The notes under the pieces are model-generated. The model was not told the DNA's origin. It saw only the letters and a list, made by a program, of their open reading frames with translations, and did no database searches. Made by a program: the position numbers and the translations under genes. A DNA stretch of 12,234 bases from the NCBI GenBank assembly GCA_031259935.1, contig JAIRKV010000202.1, forward strand, positions 1 to 12,234, given 5' to 3'. How positions within the stretch are numbered: position 1 is the stretch's first letter; each line of letters opens with the position of its first letter. Source of the DNA: Prevotellaceae bacterium (GTDB lineage Bacteria; Bacteroidota; Bacteroidia; Bacteroidales; UBA932). This document shows positions 1-6,373 of the stretch, piece after piece.

Positions 1-123
1 AGCGCCATATTTGCCATACAGCGCGAAATGCAACGCACTCCCGATTTGCAAATAACATTGCCCAACATAGTCGATGACGATTTGATAAATAAAATTGCTG
101 TGCCATATTCTAAAAAAAATTGA
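1..123 (+). CDS. C-terminal fragment of an unidentified protein
   Basis: Frame 1 is open from the window edge to a TGA at 121-123 and gives 40 residues, starting SAIFAIQREMQRTPDL and ending AVPYSKKN. Composition looks protein-like, with mixed hydrophobic, acidic and basic residues and no low complexity, and the frame is open from the first base, so this is probably the 3' end of a gene starting outside the window. I do not recognise the family from this tail. It is read in the same direction as the lipoprotein gene that follows, but a 414-bp spacer with hairpins separates them, so co-transcription is unlikely. Confidence 0.55.
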   Translation, partial: SAIFAIQREMQRTPDLQITLPNIVDDDLINKIAVPYSKKN

Positions 124-171
124 CAGATTAATACTGAAATTTTAATGTGTCTTATCATTGCTGGTTTTTTT

Positions 172-193
172 TATTCGTAAGGAGCGACGAATA
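172..193 (+). repeat. Hairpin with AAGGAGCG loop, copy 1
   Basis: TATTCGT (172-178) and ACGAATA (187-193) are perfect 7-bp inverted repeats around AAGGAGCG (179-186). The same loop recurs at 10232-10239 with a different, equally perfect 7-bp stem, and the motif also bounds the element at 4021-4217. All four copies in the window are intergenic. The function is unknown. It may be the end of a small mobile element or a structured protein-binding site. Confidence 0.55.
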
Positions 194-323
194 TAAAGAT
201 AATCAGTGAGCAGATAATGACAAAACTGTCCGCTCTTTTATTTTTTTATCGGACAGCAGTGAAAAAAAAATCTAAAAAACCGCCTGAAAACATGTTTCAA
301 AAATCAACTTTGACAAAAAAACT

Positions 324-364
324 CAAAAATTTTTTCAATCGCTCAACCTGATTGAGTATTTTTG
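324..364. other. Nested hairpin in spacer
   Basis: The outer arms CAAAAAT (324-330) and ATTTTTG (358-364) pair over 7 bp. The inner arms TCAATC (335-340) and GATTGA (350-355) pair over 6 bp around a 9-nt loop. On either strand the outer stem supplies an A/T run, so it could act as a weak bidirectional terminator. This is inferred from sequence symmetry alone. Confidence 0.3.
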
Positions 365-515
365 CCAAGGAATCGGGTTTATGAATTTATAATCCTGCAA
401 AATGTTAAAAAAACATATTCCTATATCATTGTAAAACAGACGTTATTAAGATTATTAAACAGATAAATGTGAAAATTTAACACTTAAAACGCAAGAAAGT
501 ATTAATTTTACATTT

Positions 516-523
516 TACTTTTG
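516..523 (+). promoter_or_regulatory. Putative -7 box (TACTTTTG) for the PorE-like gene
   Basis: TACTTTTG fits the Bacteroidota -7 consensus TAnnTTTG and ends 14 nt before the ATG at 538, which would give a very short leader. No TTG-type -33 element is seen at the expected spacing, so support is partial. Confidence 0.35.
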
Positions 524-537
524 TATAAAACAGTATT

Positions 538-2523
538 ATGAATATTATAAAATCGACAATTATCGTGATAATGGCTATTGCCATGCTATCGGGTTGCAAC
601 AGCGGAAAACATTTGTTGCGTAAAGCAAACAAAACCTTTGAAAGCGGAGCATATTCCAAAGCAATAAAACAATACCGAAAAGCGCTTCCCAAAATAAGCC
701 GACGCGAGCAAATTCTCGCAAATTATAACCTTGGCGAATGTTTCAGAATTTTGAATCAAAATACTTCTGCCGAACAAACCTACGGACGTCTGATTCGTCG
801 CGGAGATAATATCAGAGACGTTCTGTACAGATTTACCGAAGTTTTGGTGAAAAACAGAAAATACGACGAAGCCGAAAAAACTCTCGAAACTTTTGCACGT
901 CAACATCCCGAAGACAACCGTATAGAAAATATGCGGGAAACAATAAAATATGCACGTCAGCACGATGACAAACGCGAAAAAGAATATATCGTAGAAAATT
1001 TTGGTATTGTAAATTCTCTTTCAAACGATTTTTGTCCGATATTTGCAACAAACGATTACGAAACCATATTTTTTACATCATCGCGGCAATCAGGGAAAAA
1101 AGACAGAAAAAGGCACGATGTTACAGGCGAATATACAAGCAATATTTATCAAACGCAACTCGGAAAAGACGGCGAATGGAGCAAAACGATAAAGGTTGAA
1201 GATTTAAGTTCAAAGAAAGACGAAGAAGGCGCCTGCTCATTCAACAGTTCATATACAACACTGTATTTTACAAAAACGCAGGGACGGTATGAAGATTTGG
1301 CAGGAAGCAGCATATATACCGCAAATCGCGATAATAATTATAACTGGAGCGAACCCGAAATAATTAATCTTACTGCCGACAGCATAAACGTTGGTCAGCC
1401 TTCGATTTCGCCCGACGAACTGACTTTATACTTCGTGTCGGATATGCCCGGAGGCTTTGGCGGACATGATATCTGGAAATCAACGCGAACAAGCAAAAAC
1501 GATACATGGGAACAACCGATTAATCTCGGCGAAAAAATAAATACAAAAGGAGACGAAATGTTTCCTTACTGCCGTTCCGAAAACGAATTTTATTTTTCGT
1601 CGACAGGACATGTAGGACTTGGCGGGCTTGATATTTACAAAGCCTCACAAGCCGAAGATGGCAGTTGGACAGTAGAAAATATGAGCGAACCTTTCAACAG
1701 TAATTACGATGATTTCGGAATAATATTTGAAGGAACAACCGATAACGGATATTTTACATCAAATCGCAGCGGAGGCAAAGGCGGCGATGATATTTATCAT
1801 TTCTATGTAAACGTTCCCGTTATCGAATATTACGTCGAAGGAATTATTCGTGATGCAAAAACAAAAATGCCGCTTACAGGCGAAGTGAAAATTACAGGCA
1901 ATAACGGTTCTACGCTTATCAGAAAAACAGAAAAAGACGGAAAATATAAATTCAAACTGACCCCAAATACCGATTATCTGTGTATTGCATCGGCAGATAA
2001 ACACTTAAATCAAAAATCACGACTGAGTACTGTCGGCTATGAAGATTCATACGTATTTACCGACACTCTGAACCTTACTCCGACAGATAAACCGATAGAA
2101 ATTCCAAATATATTTTATGAATTCGGTAAAGCCGATTTGAATCCGCAGTCAAAAGATGCGCTTGACCAGTTAGTAGAAATAATGCGCGACAATCCTGCCA
2201 TCGTTATCGAACTTGCAGCACATACCGACAGCAGAGGCACCGACCGTGTAAATGACGACCTGTCGCAGCAGCGCGCTCAGGCTGTTGTCGATTATATGAT
2301 AGGCGAAGGAATTAAGGAAGACAGAATGATTGCAGCCGGTTATGGAAAACACATGCCTAAAATTGTTGATAAGGAAACTGCCGAACAATATCCATTCCTT
2401 ACCGCAGGACGCAAACTTGATGATAAATACATAAATACATTCAAAGATGATGAGGAAAAATTTGAAATCTGTCATCAACTTAATCGGCGCACCGAACTGA
2501 TAGTTATTGGAGTTAGCAGATAA
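538..2523 (+). CDS. PorE-like outer-membrane lipoprotein (TPR, PD40 propeller, regulatory domain, OmpA C-terminal domain)
   Basis: This 661-residue protein starts with a lipoprotein signal; the lipobox LSGC puts the acylated Cys at residue 20. The domains in order are: TPR-like helices (about 25-140); a PD40/WD40-like beta-propeller (about 155-425) with blades such as SPDELTLYFVSD (291-302), FYFSSTGHVGLGGLDIY (351-367) and GYFTSNRSGGKGGDDIY (404-420); a carboxypeptidase-regulatory-like beta-sandwich (about 430-490); and an OmpA-type peptidoglycan-binding domain (about 520-661). In the last domain D564 (HTDSRG) and R579 (LSQQRA) are 15 residues apart, as are the diaminopimelate-binding Asp and Arg of OmpA. 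Length and domain order match PorE of the type IX secretion system (about 670 residues in Porphyromonas gingivalis), which tethers the machinery to peptidoglycan. Bacteroidota carry several paralogues with this architecture and no other secretion gene lies nearby, so a T9SS role is inferred and no symbol is given. Confidence 0.85.
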   Translation: MNIIKSTIIVIMAIAMLSGCNSGKHLLRKANKTFESGAYSKAIKQYRKALPKISRREQILANYNLGECFRILNQNTSAEQTYGRLIRRGDNIRDVLYRFTEVLVKNRKYDEAEKTLETFARQHPEDNRIENMRETIKYARQHDDKREKEYIVENFGIVNSLSNDFCPIFATNDYETIFFTSSRQSGKKDRKRHDVTGEYTSNIYQTQLGKDGEWSKTIKVEDLSSKKDEEGACSFNSSYTTLYFTKTQGRYEDLAGSSIYTANRDNNYNWSEPEIINLTADSINVGQPSISPDELTLYFVSDMPGGFGGHDIWKSTRTSKNDTWEQPINLGEKINTKGDEMFPYCRSENEFYFSSTGHVGLGGLDIYKASQAEDGSWTVENMSEPFNSNYDDFGIIFEGTTDNGYFTSNRSGGKGGDDIYHFYVNVPVIEYYVEGIIRDAKTKMPLTGEVKITGNNGSTLIRKTEKDGKYKFKLTPNTDYLCIASADKHLNQKSRLSTVGYEDSYVFTDTLNLTPTDKPIEIPNIFYEFGKADLNPQSKDALDQLVEIMRDNPAIVIELAAHTDSRGTDRVNDDLSQQRAQAVVDYMIGEGIKEDRMIAAGYGKHMPKIVDKETAEQYPFLTAGRKLDDKYINTFKDDEEKFEICHQLNRRTELIVIGVSR

Positions 2524-2642
2524 TTGCATAAATATTAATAAACTAACGTAAATGAAAAAATTAAACGATGATGCATCAAAACATATTTTATTACGTTATA
2601 TATTATGGAAATTGAATTTATTTACATATAAAATAGAAAATT

Positions 2643-3914
2643 ATGAACAGAACATCACTTATTTTAGTCGTTACCTTTATTTTGGCAATCGGGCTTTTTT
2701 CCTGCAACTCGAGAAAAGAAACAACGCAGGCGCTGGTTATCGGCACCATTCACGCCGGACATAGCGACAATCCCAATTATTCGTACCAAGACCTTGTGAA
2801 TATTTTAGGAACTTACAATCCCGCCGCTATTTGCGTGGAAATACCGCCTTCGTATTTCAGAAAAGAATCGTACCTCAAAGAAATGATGATAGCCTCCATT
2901 TACGGGTTCGATAATAATAAAAAAGTATATCCGGTAGACTGGTGGAGCGATACGGACGACCGCGCCGAACGGGCAAAATATAAACAAACCGACGATTATA
3001 AAGTAAAGGAACAGGAATACGATTCGCTGGTAGCGGCAAATGCCATCATGCAGGATTTTACTGAAAAATATGGTTCGCTGGACAGCCTCTGGAACGCCAA
3101 CCAAATGGGATACGCTTTTTTCAACGGGAAAGAATATAACGATTACATTCGCGAAATGTACACTGCCGTTATTAGCGTCTTCGGCGATGGATGCATGAAT
3201 TTGTCATCCGAAAAGCGAAATGCCAAAATGATGGAGATGATAGATTCGGCTATCGCTGAAAACAAAGGGAAACGTGTTATTATACTTACAGGAGCGGAGC
3301 ACAAGTATTATTTTGACATTGCACTGTCGCAGCGCAAGGATGTAAGACTGGTGGATTTTGCGGAAATATTGCCGTTGAAAGAAACGGCTCTTTCGGAAAA
3401 TATTGCTGCATTTATTGAAAAAAACCTGGCAAAAGGATATTACGATATTTCGGATACTTCAAGCATAGACGTAATGTATCACGGCGCACTGATTCCCTTG
3501 CTGCACGGAATGAACATGGACGATGACCCGACTGTAATTCCGGCAGAAAACACCCAAAAAGCGCAGCCTGTAATTGCAGAATGGGAAGAACTAAATCCTT
3601 CATCGGTTATGCTGCAATTTGAAAAGGCATGGGTGAAATTTTTAGAAAAGGATTACCTGCAAGCGATTGAAATATCGGAATCGATAGCCGAAAGATTAAA
3701 TGAAATTCCGACAGAAAACCAATGGTTTTTTAACACGTTCTACTGGCGTAATCTTGGATTTTGTTACGACATGACAGGGCAGCGCAAAAAAGCAATAAAC
3801 GCATATCAGCAAGGCATAAAAGTTTGTAAGGAATTAAATTTGAGTGAGAGATACGCACAAAGTATTTTCAAAGATTTTGAAAAAGAACCATATAATATAA
3901 AAGCAAAATATTAA
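2643..3914 (+). CDS. Putative lipoprotein, TraB/PrgY/GumN (TIKI)-like domain with C-terminal TPR
   Basis: This 423-residue protein has a lipoprotein signal with lipobox LFSC (Cys21). The body carries motifs laid out as in the TraB/PrgY/GumN/TIKI superfamily: GTIHAGH (34-40), a Glu after a hydrophobic strand in ICVEIP (63-68, E66), an Arg-Asn pair (R192-N193), and a late Gly-x-x-His in LTGAEH (215-220, H220). In TIKI proteins these His and Glu residues are proposed metal ligands of a protease-like fold. The assignment here rests on motif pattern only, and the substrate is unknown. Residues about 322-400 look like two TPR units (KAWVKFLEKDYLQAIEIS and WRNLGFCYDMTGQRKKA). The ATG at 2643 gives a proper signal peptide. 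An overlapping frame from 2552 has no such features. The gene lies 119 bp after the PorE-like gene, and no clear promoter box was seen. Confidence 0.7.
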   Translation: MNRTSLILVVTFILAIGLFSCNSRKETTQALVIGTIHAGHSDNPNYSYQDLVNILGTYNPAAICVEIPPSYFRKESYLKEMMIASIYGFDNNKKVYPVDWWSDTDDRAERAKYKQTDDYKVKEQEYDSLVAANAIMQDFTEKYGSLDSLWNANQMGYAFFNGKEYNDYIREMYTAVISVFGDGCMNLSSEKRNAKMMEMIDSAIAENKGKRVIILTGAEHKYYFDIALSQRKDVRLVDFAEILPLKETALSENIAAFIEKNLAKGYYDISDTSSIDVMYHGALIPLLHGMNMDDDPTVIPAENTQKAQPVIAEWEELNPSSVMLQFEKAWVKFLEKDYLQAIEISESIAERLNEIPTENQWFFNTFYWRNLGFCYDMTGQRKKAINAYQQGIKVCKELNLSERYAQSIFKDFEKEPYNIKAKY

Positions 3915-3968
3915 AAAGATTTTCCTGTCTTGTGTATATTTCGGTTCGGATAAACGTTTCCAATGCGA

Positions 3969-3997
3969 CCTGATTTCATGACTTGAAATTTATCAGG
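3969..3997 (+). terminator. Possible hairpin terminator of the TIKI-like gene
   Basis: CCTGAT (3969-3974) pairs with ATCAGG (3992-3997). After a small bulge, TTCA (3975-3978) pairs with TGAA around a TGACT loop. It begins 55 nt after the stop codon. There is no T-run after the stem (CGCTTCCC follows), so an intrinsic terminator is doubtful. Confidence 0.25.
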
Positions 3998-4020
3998 CGC
4001 TTCCCAAAAATGAGTTTATT

Positions 4021-4217
4021 AGTCGCTCCTTAATAAGTTGGTAAAATCATTTATAATGACATTTAATGATTTAAAGATTTAAAATTTAAAGCACGTCATT
4101 GCGAGGAATAAAATGACGAAGCAATCCAGAATTGTGTACTGTTTTTTTTCTGGATTAGCTCCGCTGCGCTTCGGTTTGCTTCGGCGCAATGCTGTGTTTA
4201 TTTGTAAAGGAGCGACT
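4021..4217. mobile_element. MITE-like element with 11-bp terminal inverted repeats
   Basis: AGTCGCTCCTT (4021-4031) and AAGGAGCGACT (4207-4217) are exact 11-bp inverted repeats bounding about 197 non-coding bases. Inside are an ATTTAANN array (4061-4092) and a degenerate palindrome (about 4094-4195) whose halves read GTCATTGCGAGG and GAAGCAATCCAGA against TCTGGATTAGCTCCGC and GGCGCAATG. A partial copy in the opposite orientation lies at about 10100-10246. There is no ORF inside and no clear target-site duplication. This fits a non-autonomous miniature element, but mobility is inferred. Confidence 0.55.
4061..4092 (+). repeat. Short ATTTAANN tandem array (about 4 units)
   Basis: Units ATTTAATG (4061-4068), ATTTAAAG (4069-4076) and ATTTAAAA (4077-4084) follow each other with an 8-bp period, then a fourth with one base missing (TTTAAAGC). 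The homologous array at 10135-10182 has six full units, so copy number differs between the two elements. Confidence 0.55.
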
Positions 4218-4324
4218 GACCGTGTAAAGTAATCTGCCAATTTGCACAAAACACGACATTTTAATAAATCAGAATACTAAAATCCGTTATTTTAAATTAA
4301 TTAATATCTAAATTTACTAACACA

Positions 4325-4356
4325 TTTGCAGTTATAGACAATTATGACTATTTTTG
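4325..4356 (+). promoter_or_regulatory. Bacteroidota-type promoter for the WG-repeat gene
   Basis: TTTG at 4325-4328 (the -33 element) and TATTTTTG at 4349-4356 (the -7 element, TAnnTTTG) are separated by 20 nt, close to the known Bacteroides arrangement. Transcription would begin near 4362, leaving a leader of about 65 nt before the ATG at 4427. This is the best-formed promoter in the window. Confidence 0.6.
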
Positions 4357-4426
4357 CACTATATTTAAACAATTTTTATTATATTATTATATAAACCATG
4401 TAATTTTTAAAAAACAAATCGAGTAT

Positions 4427-5659
4427 ATGAAATATTTAAAATTGGCTGTGTGTGTAATGGTTAGTTTGTTTTCATTTATAATTGCTCAATCACAAACTAA
4501 TGAATTGTTTCCTGCGTGGGAATGGGTTATAAAACCTCAATTTGACATCGCAGGTTCGTTTTATGAAGGATTTGCTGCCATAAAAAAAGATGGCAAATGG
4601 GGATTTATTGATAAAACAGGCGCTGTTGTCATTCAACCGGAATTTGACGGAGTAAAAAATTTTTCGGACGGAATGGCTGCCATAAAAAAAGATGGCAAAT
4701 GGGGATATATTAACAGTACGGGCGAAGTAGTAATTACGCCAAAATATTACGATGCATATAATTTTCGCGAAAATATTGCACGGGTAGAAAGATTCGAGAA
4801 AGATGAAGATTATTACATAAACAGAAACGGACATAAAACCCCGATAATTCCTGTAAAACACAAATCAAAAAAACTGACTCCGCGCCCGGAAAATAACAGT
4901 GCGGCATTTCCTGCAACAAAAAATGGCAGATACGGATTTGTTGACAAAAACAAAAATTGGGTAATTTCGCCTCAATTTGTTGAAGCAAAAGATTTTTCGG
5001 ACGGAATGGCTTGCGTCAGTCAAAACGGTAAATGGGGATTTATCAGATTATATGCGCCATACGAATATGTCAACGAATATATAAAATCGAAAGTTAACAA
5101 TTCGCAACACGGAGACATCGGAACGGAAATAATAACTTTGTTTGATGAGGCTATCGAAGATTTTGTTGAATCATCACTGTTCGCTATGGAATTAACCTTT
5201 TCGGATATCAGCGATTACGACGAACTTAACAATACATTTTTAATATCTACACACGCTTTCGGAAATTTGATATTAAAAGTAGAAAAAGAAGATGCGCGTT
5301 CGCTTAAATATAACTGGTCGCGAGTAAAGTTTTCCGAACCTGTTTTTACCATTGCACGAAATACCGAAACCGGACAATCTCAAATTATACTTACAAAAAT
5401 CAATATAATAAATCCTGTTAACAAAAAAGTTCACATATGGAGTTCACACGAAAAATACGACTATAAAAACACAGCACAGGAAGAAACGTTTGAATATATA
5501 AGTATGAATGAAGCATTCAAAGATATTATCCTTCAACAAGATGATGACAGTAATATAAAGAATAAACCGGAAGAAGAAATCAATAAAACAGAAAAGGAAA
5601 TCAGTAAACCGGAAGAAGAAATCAATAAAACTGAAAAGGAAAATACGAATCAATCGTAA
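4427..5659 (+). CDS. Secreted WG-repeat protein
   Basis: This 410-residue protein begins with a Sec signal peptide (hydrophobic stretch about 5-20, likely cleavage after Ala20 before QSQT). WG (KWG-type) beta repeats follow: F-x-x-G-x-A-x-x-K-x-G-K-W-G-F-I-D units with KWG at 57-59 and 91-93, RYG at 168-170 and KWG at 202-204, each followed by a strand such as VVIQPEF or WVISPQF. Residues about 210-365 form a mixed alpha/beta region I do not recognise. The tail (about 372-410) is highly charged and holds a duplicated 14-residue unit containing KPEEEINKTEKE. WG repeats usually mediate binding, and no enzymatic motif is visible. A clear promoter precedes the gene. It is probably periplasmic or surface-associated; its partner is unknown. 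Confidence 0.8.
   Translation: MKYLKLAVCVMVSLFSFIIAQSQTNELFPAWEWVIKPQFDIAGSFYEGFAAIKKDGKWGFIDKTGAVVIQPEFDGVKNFSDGMAAIKKDGKWGYINSTGEVVITPKYYDAYNFRENIARVERFEKDEDYYINRNGHKTPIIPVKHKSKKLTPRPENNSAAFPATKNGRYGFVDKNKNWVISPQFVEAKDFSDGMACVSQNGKWGFIRLYAPYEYVNEYIKSKVNNSQHGDIGTEIITLFDEAIEDFVESSLFAMELTFSDISDYDELNNTFLISTHAFGNLILKVEKEDARSLKYNWSRVKFSEPVFTIARNTETGQSQIILTKINIINPVNKKVHIWSSHEKYDYKNTAQEETFEYISMNEAFKDIILQQDDDSNIKNKPEEEINKTEKEISKPEEEINKTEKENTNQS
4574..4706 (+). repeat. DNA-level duplication encoding two WG repeats
   Basis: A 31-bp stretch at 4574-4604 recurs exactly at 4676-4706, a spacing of 102 bp or 34 codons, and encodes AAIKKDGKWG in both copies. A second exact match of 19 bp (TTTTTCGGACGGAATGGCT) links 4660-4678 with 4993-5011. 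Nucleotide identity this high suggests recent internal duplication or gene conversion. Confidence 0.75.
5563..5641 (+). repeat. 42-bp tandem repeat in the WG protein tail
   Basis: A 42-bp unit (14 codons) at 5563-5604 is followed by a near-identical copy beginning at 5605. They differ by a single A/T change over about 37 bases before diverging at the gene's 3' end. It encodes a charged KPEEEINKTEKE-type repeat, likely a flexible or helical tail that could vary in length by slippage. Confidence 0.75.
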
Positions 5660-5712
5660 GCAATATATTCGCCTTAATGGATGAATGATGCGTTTTTTAC
5701 AAAATATTTAAC

Positions 5713-5720
5713 TATCTTTG
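5713..5720 (+). promoter_or_regulatory. Putative -7 box (TATCTTTG) for the SHOCT gene
   Basis: TATCTTTG matches TAnnTTTG and lies 15 nt before the ATG at 5736, which implies a leader of about 8 nt. No TTG is seen near -33, only a T-run at 5693-5698. It suggests the SHOCT gene can be transcribed independently of the WG gene. Confidence 0.4.
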
Positions 5721-5735
5721 TGAAAAATACGAATT

Positions 5736-6335
5736 ATGAAAAAGATATTTACAACATTTATTGCAATTATTTGCATCGTACAGATAACCAAAGCGCAGAC
5801 TGACGATTTTGCTCAACTGAACAACAATACGCTGCGCCTGAAAAACGGAACGGTAATAAACGAAGGCGATATGATTTATTTAGGAAATCCGACAGGTTGT
5901 TATGAAAACTGTTTTGAATACATATTTCAGGAACCTGAAGAAATGATTCCTAAAATTACGCATAAATTTACCAAAAACGTTTATGCTCTTTATTCGGGCG
6001 AAAAGGTAAGAGTAAAGAAAATCAAGCAGATAAGTCAAAAAGATGAAAAAACGTGGCTGATAACTTTGTATTATCTTCCAAAGAAAGAAAATCTGTACTG
6101 TTATCTTGAAAAAGCGCTCAACGCCGGCGAAATTGTAATAACACAAACTAACAGTACGCTGATTCAGCAGGATACTAAACCTGAAATAAAACAAACGGAA
6201 ACAGAGAACGTACAGGAAAAAACTACAGGCAATTTCAGTGTAGCCGACGAAATTCGCAAGTTAAAATCTCTGATGGACGAAGGAATTATCACAAAAGAAG
6301 AATTTGAAAAACAAAAGGCAAAATTACTTGAATAA
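5736..6335 (+). CDS. Secreted protein with C-terminal SHOCT domain
   Basis: This 199-residue protein has a Sec signal peptide (Lys2-Lys3, hydrophobic 4-18, likely cleavage after Ala20). The central part (about 25-145) is beta-rich and not recognised. It has Cys55 and Cys59 close together and Cys122, which could form disulfides outside the cytoplasm. A linker of Glu, Gln, Lys and Thr (about 145-166) leads to a SHOCT domain (168-199), recognised by the pattern D-E-I-R-K-L-K-x-L-M-D-E-G-I-I-T-K-E-E-F and the final KAKLLE. SHOCT is a short helical hairpin found at protein ends, probably for oligomerisation or partner binding. The gene lies 76 bp after the WG-repeat gene with its own -7-like box. 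Both are exported and might work together, but that is inference from position. Confidence 0.75.
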   Translation: MKKIFTTFIAIICIVQITKAQTDDFAQLNNNTLRLKNGTVINEGDMIYLGNPTGCYENCFEYIFQEPEEMIPKITHKFTKNVYALYSGEKVRVKKIKQISQKDEKTWLITLYYLPKKENLYCYLEKALNAGEIVITQTNSTLIQQDTKPEIKQTETENVQEKTTGNFSVADEIRKLKSLMDEGIITKEEFEKQKAKLLE

Positions 6336-6373
6336 AACATCATTCGGATTTCGCAATTTGAATGTGTAATTTT

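Larger units (their letters stand above)
124..537. other. Intergenic spacer with hairpins and one copy of the AAGGAGCGA motif
   Basis: No convincing gene is seen in these 414 bases. They contain the AAGGAGCGA hairpin (172-193), an inverted repeat CTGTCCG/CGGACAG (226-232 and 250-256), a 10-bp palindrome AAACATGTTT (288-297), a nested hairpin (324-364), and a -7-like box (516-523) just before the next gene. Runs of A and T are frequent. Termination of the upstream gene probably happens here, but no classical GC-rich hairpin followed by a T-run can be singled out. Confidence 0.6.
3915..4426. other. Intergenic spacer carrying a MITE-like element and a promoter
   Basis: No gene is seen in these 512 bases. 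From left to right they hold a bulged hairpin (3969-3997), a repeat element bounded by 11-bp inverted repeats (4021-4217), a short AT-rich stretch with no recognised feature, and a Bacteroidota-type promoter (4325-4356) for the next gene. Confidence 0.65.

Noticed and set aside
477..692. 71-codon - strand ORF covering the spacer and the start of the PorE-like gene
   Set aside because: It lies mostly antisense to a strong lipoprotein signal sequence and has the Phe/Ile-rich composition expected from AT-rich antisense DNA.
586..963. 125-codon - strand ORF inside the PorE-like gene
   Set aside because: It is antisense to the TPR region of a well-supported gene and has no domain signal.
2552..2764. 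70-codon + strand ORF overlapping the start of the TIKI-like gene
   Set aside because: It overlaps the real gene by 122 nt, has no recognisable motif, and its second half is only the signal-peptide region of the lipoprotein read in another frame.
4094..4195. The palindrome with GTCATTGCGAGG and GAAGCAATCCAG arms considered as a tRNA or structured RNA gene
   Set aside because: There is no cloverleaf or anticodon arm. The arms match a dispersed-repeat pattern and pairing is degraded by mismatches.
6336..6373. Short gap between the converging SHOCT and aroA genes considered as a bidirectional terminator
   Set aside because: Only AT-rich direct repeats such as GTAATTT are seen; no stem-loop could be supported.
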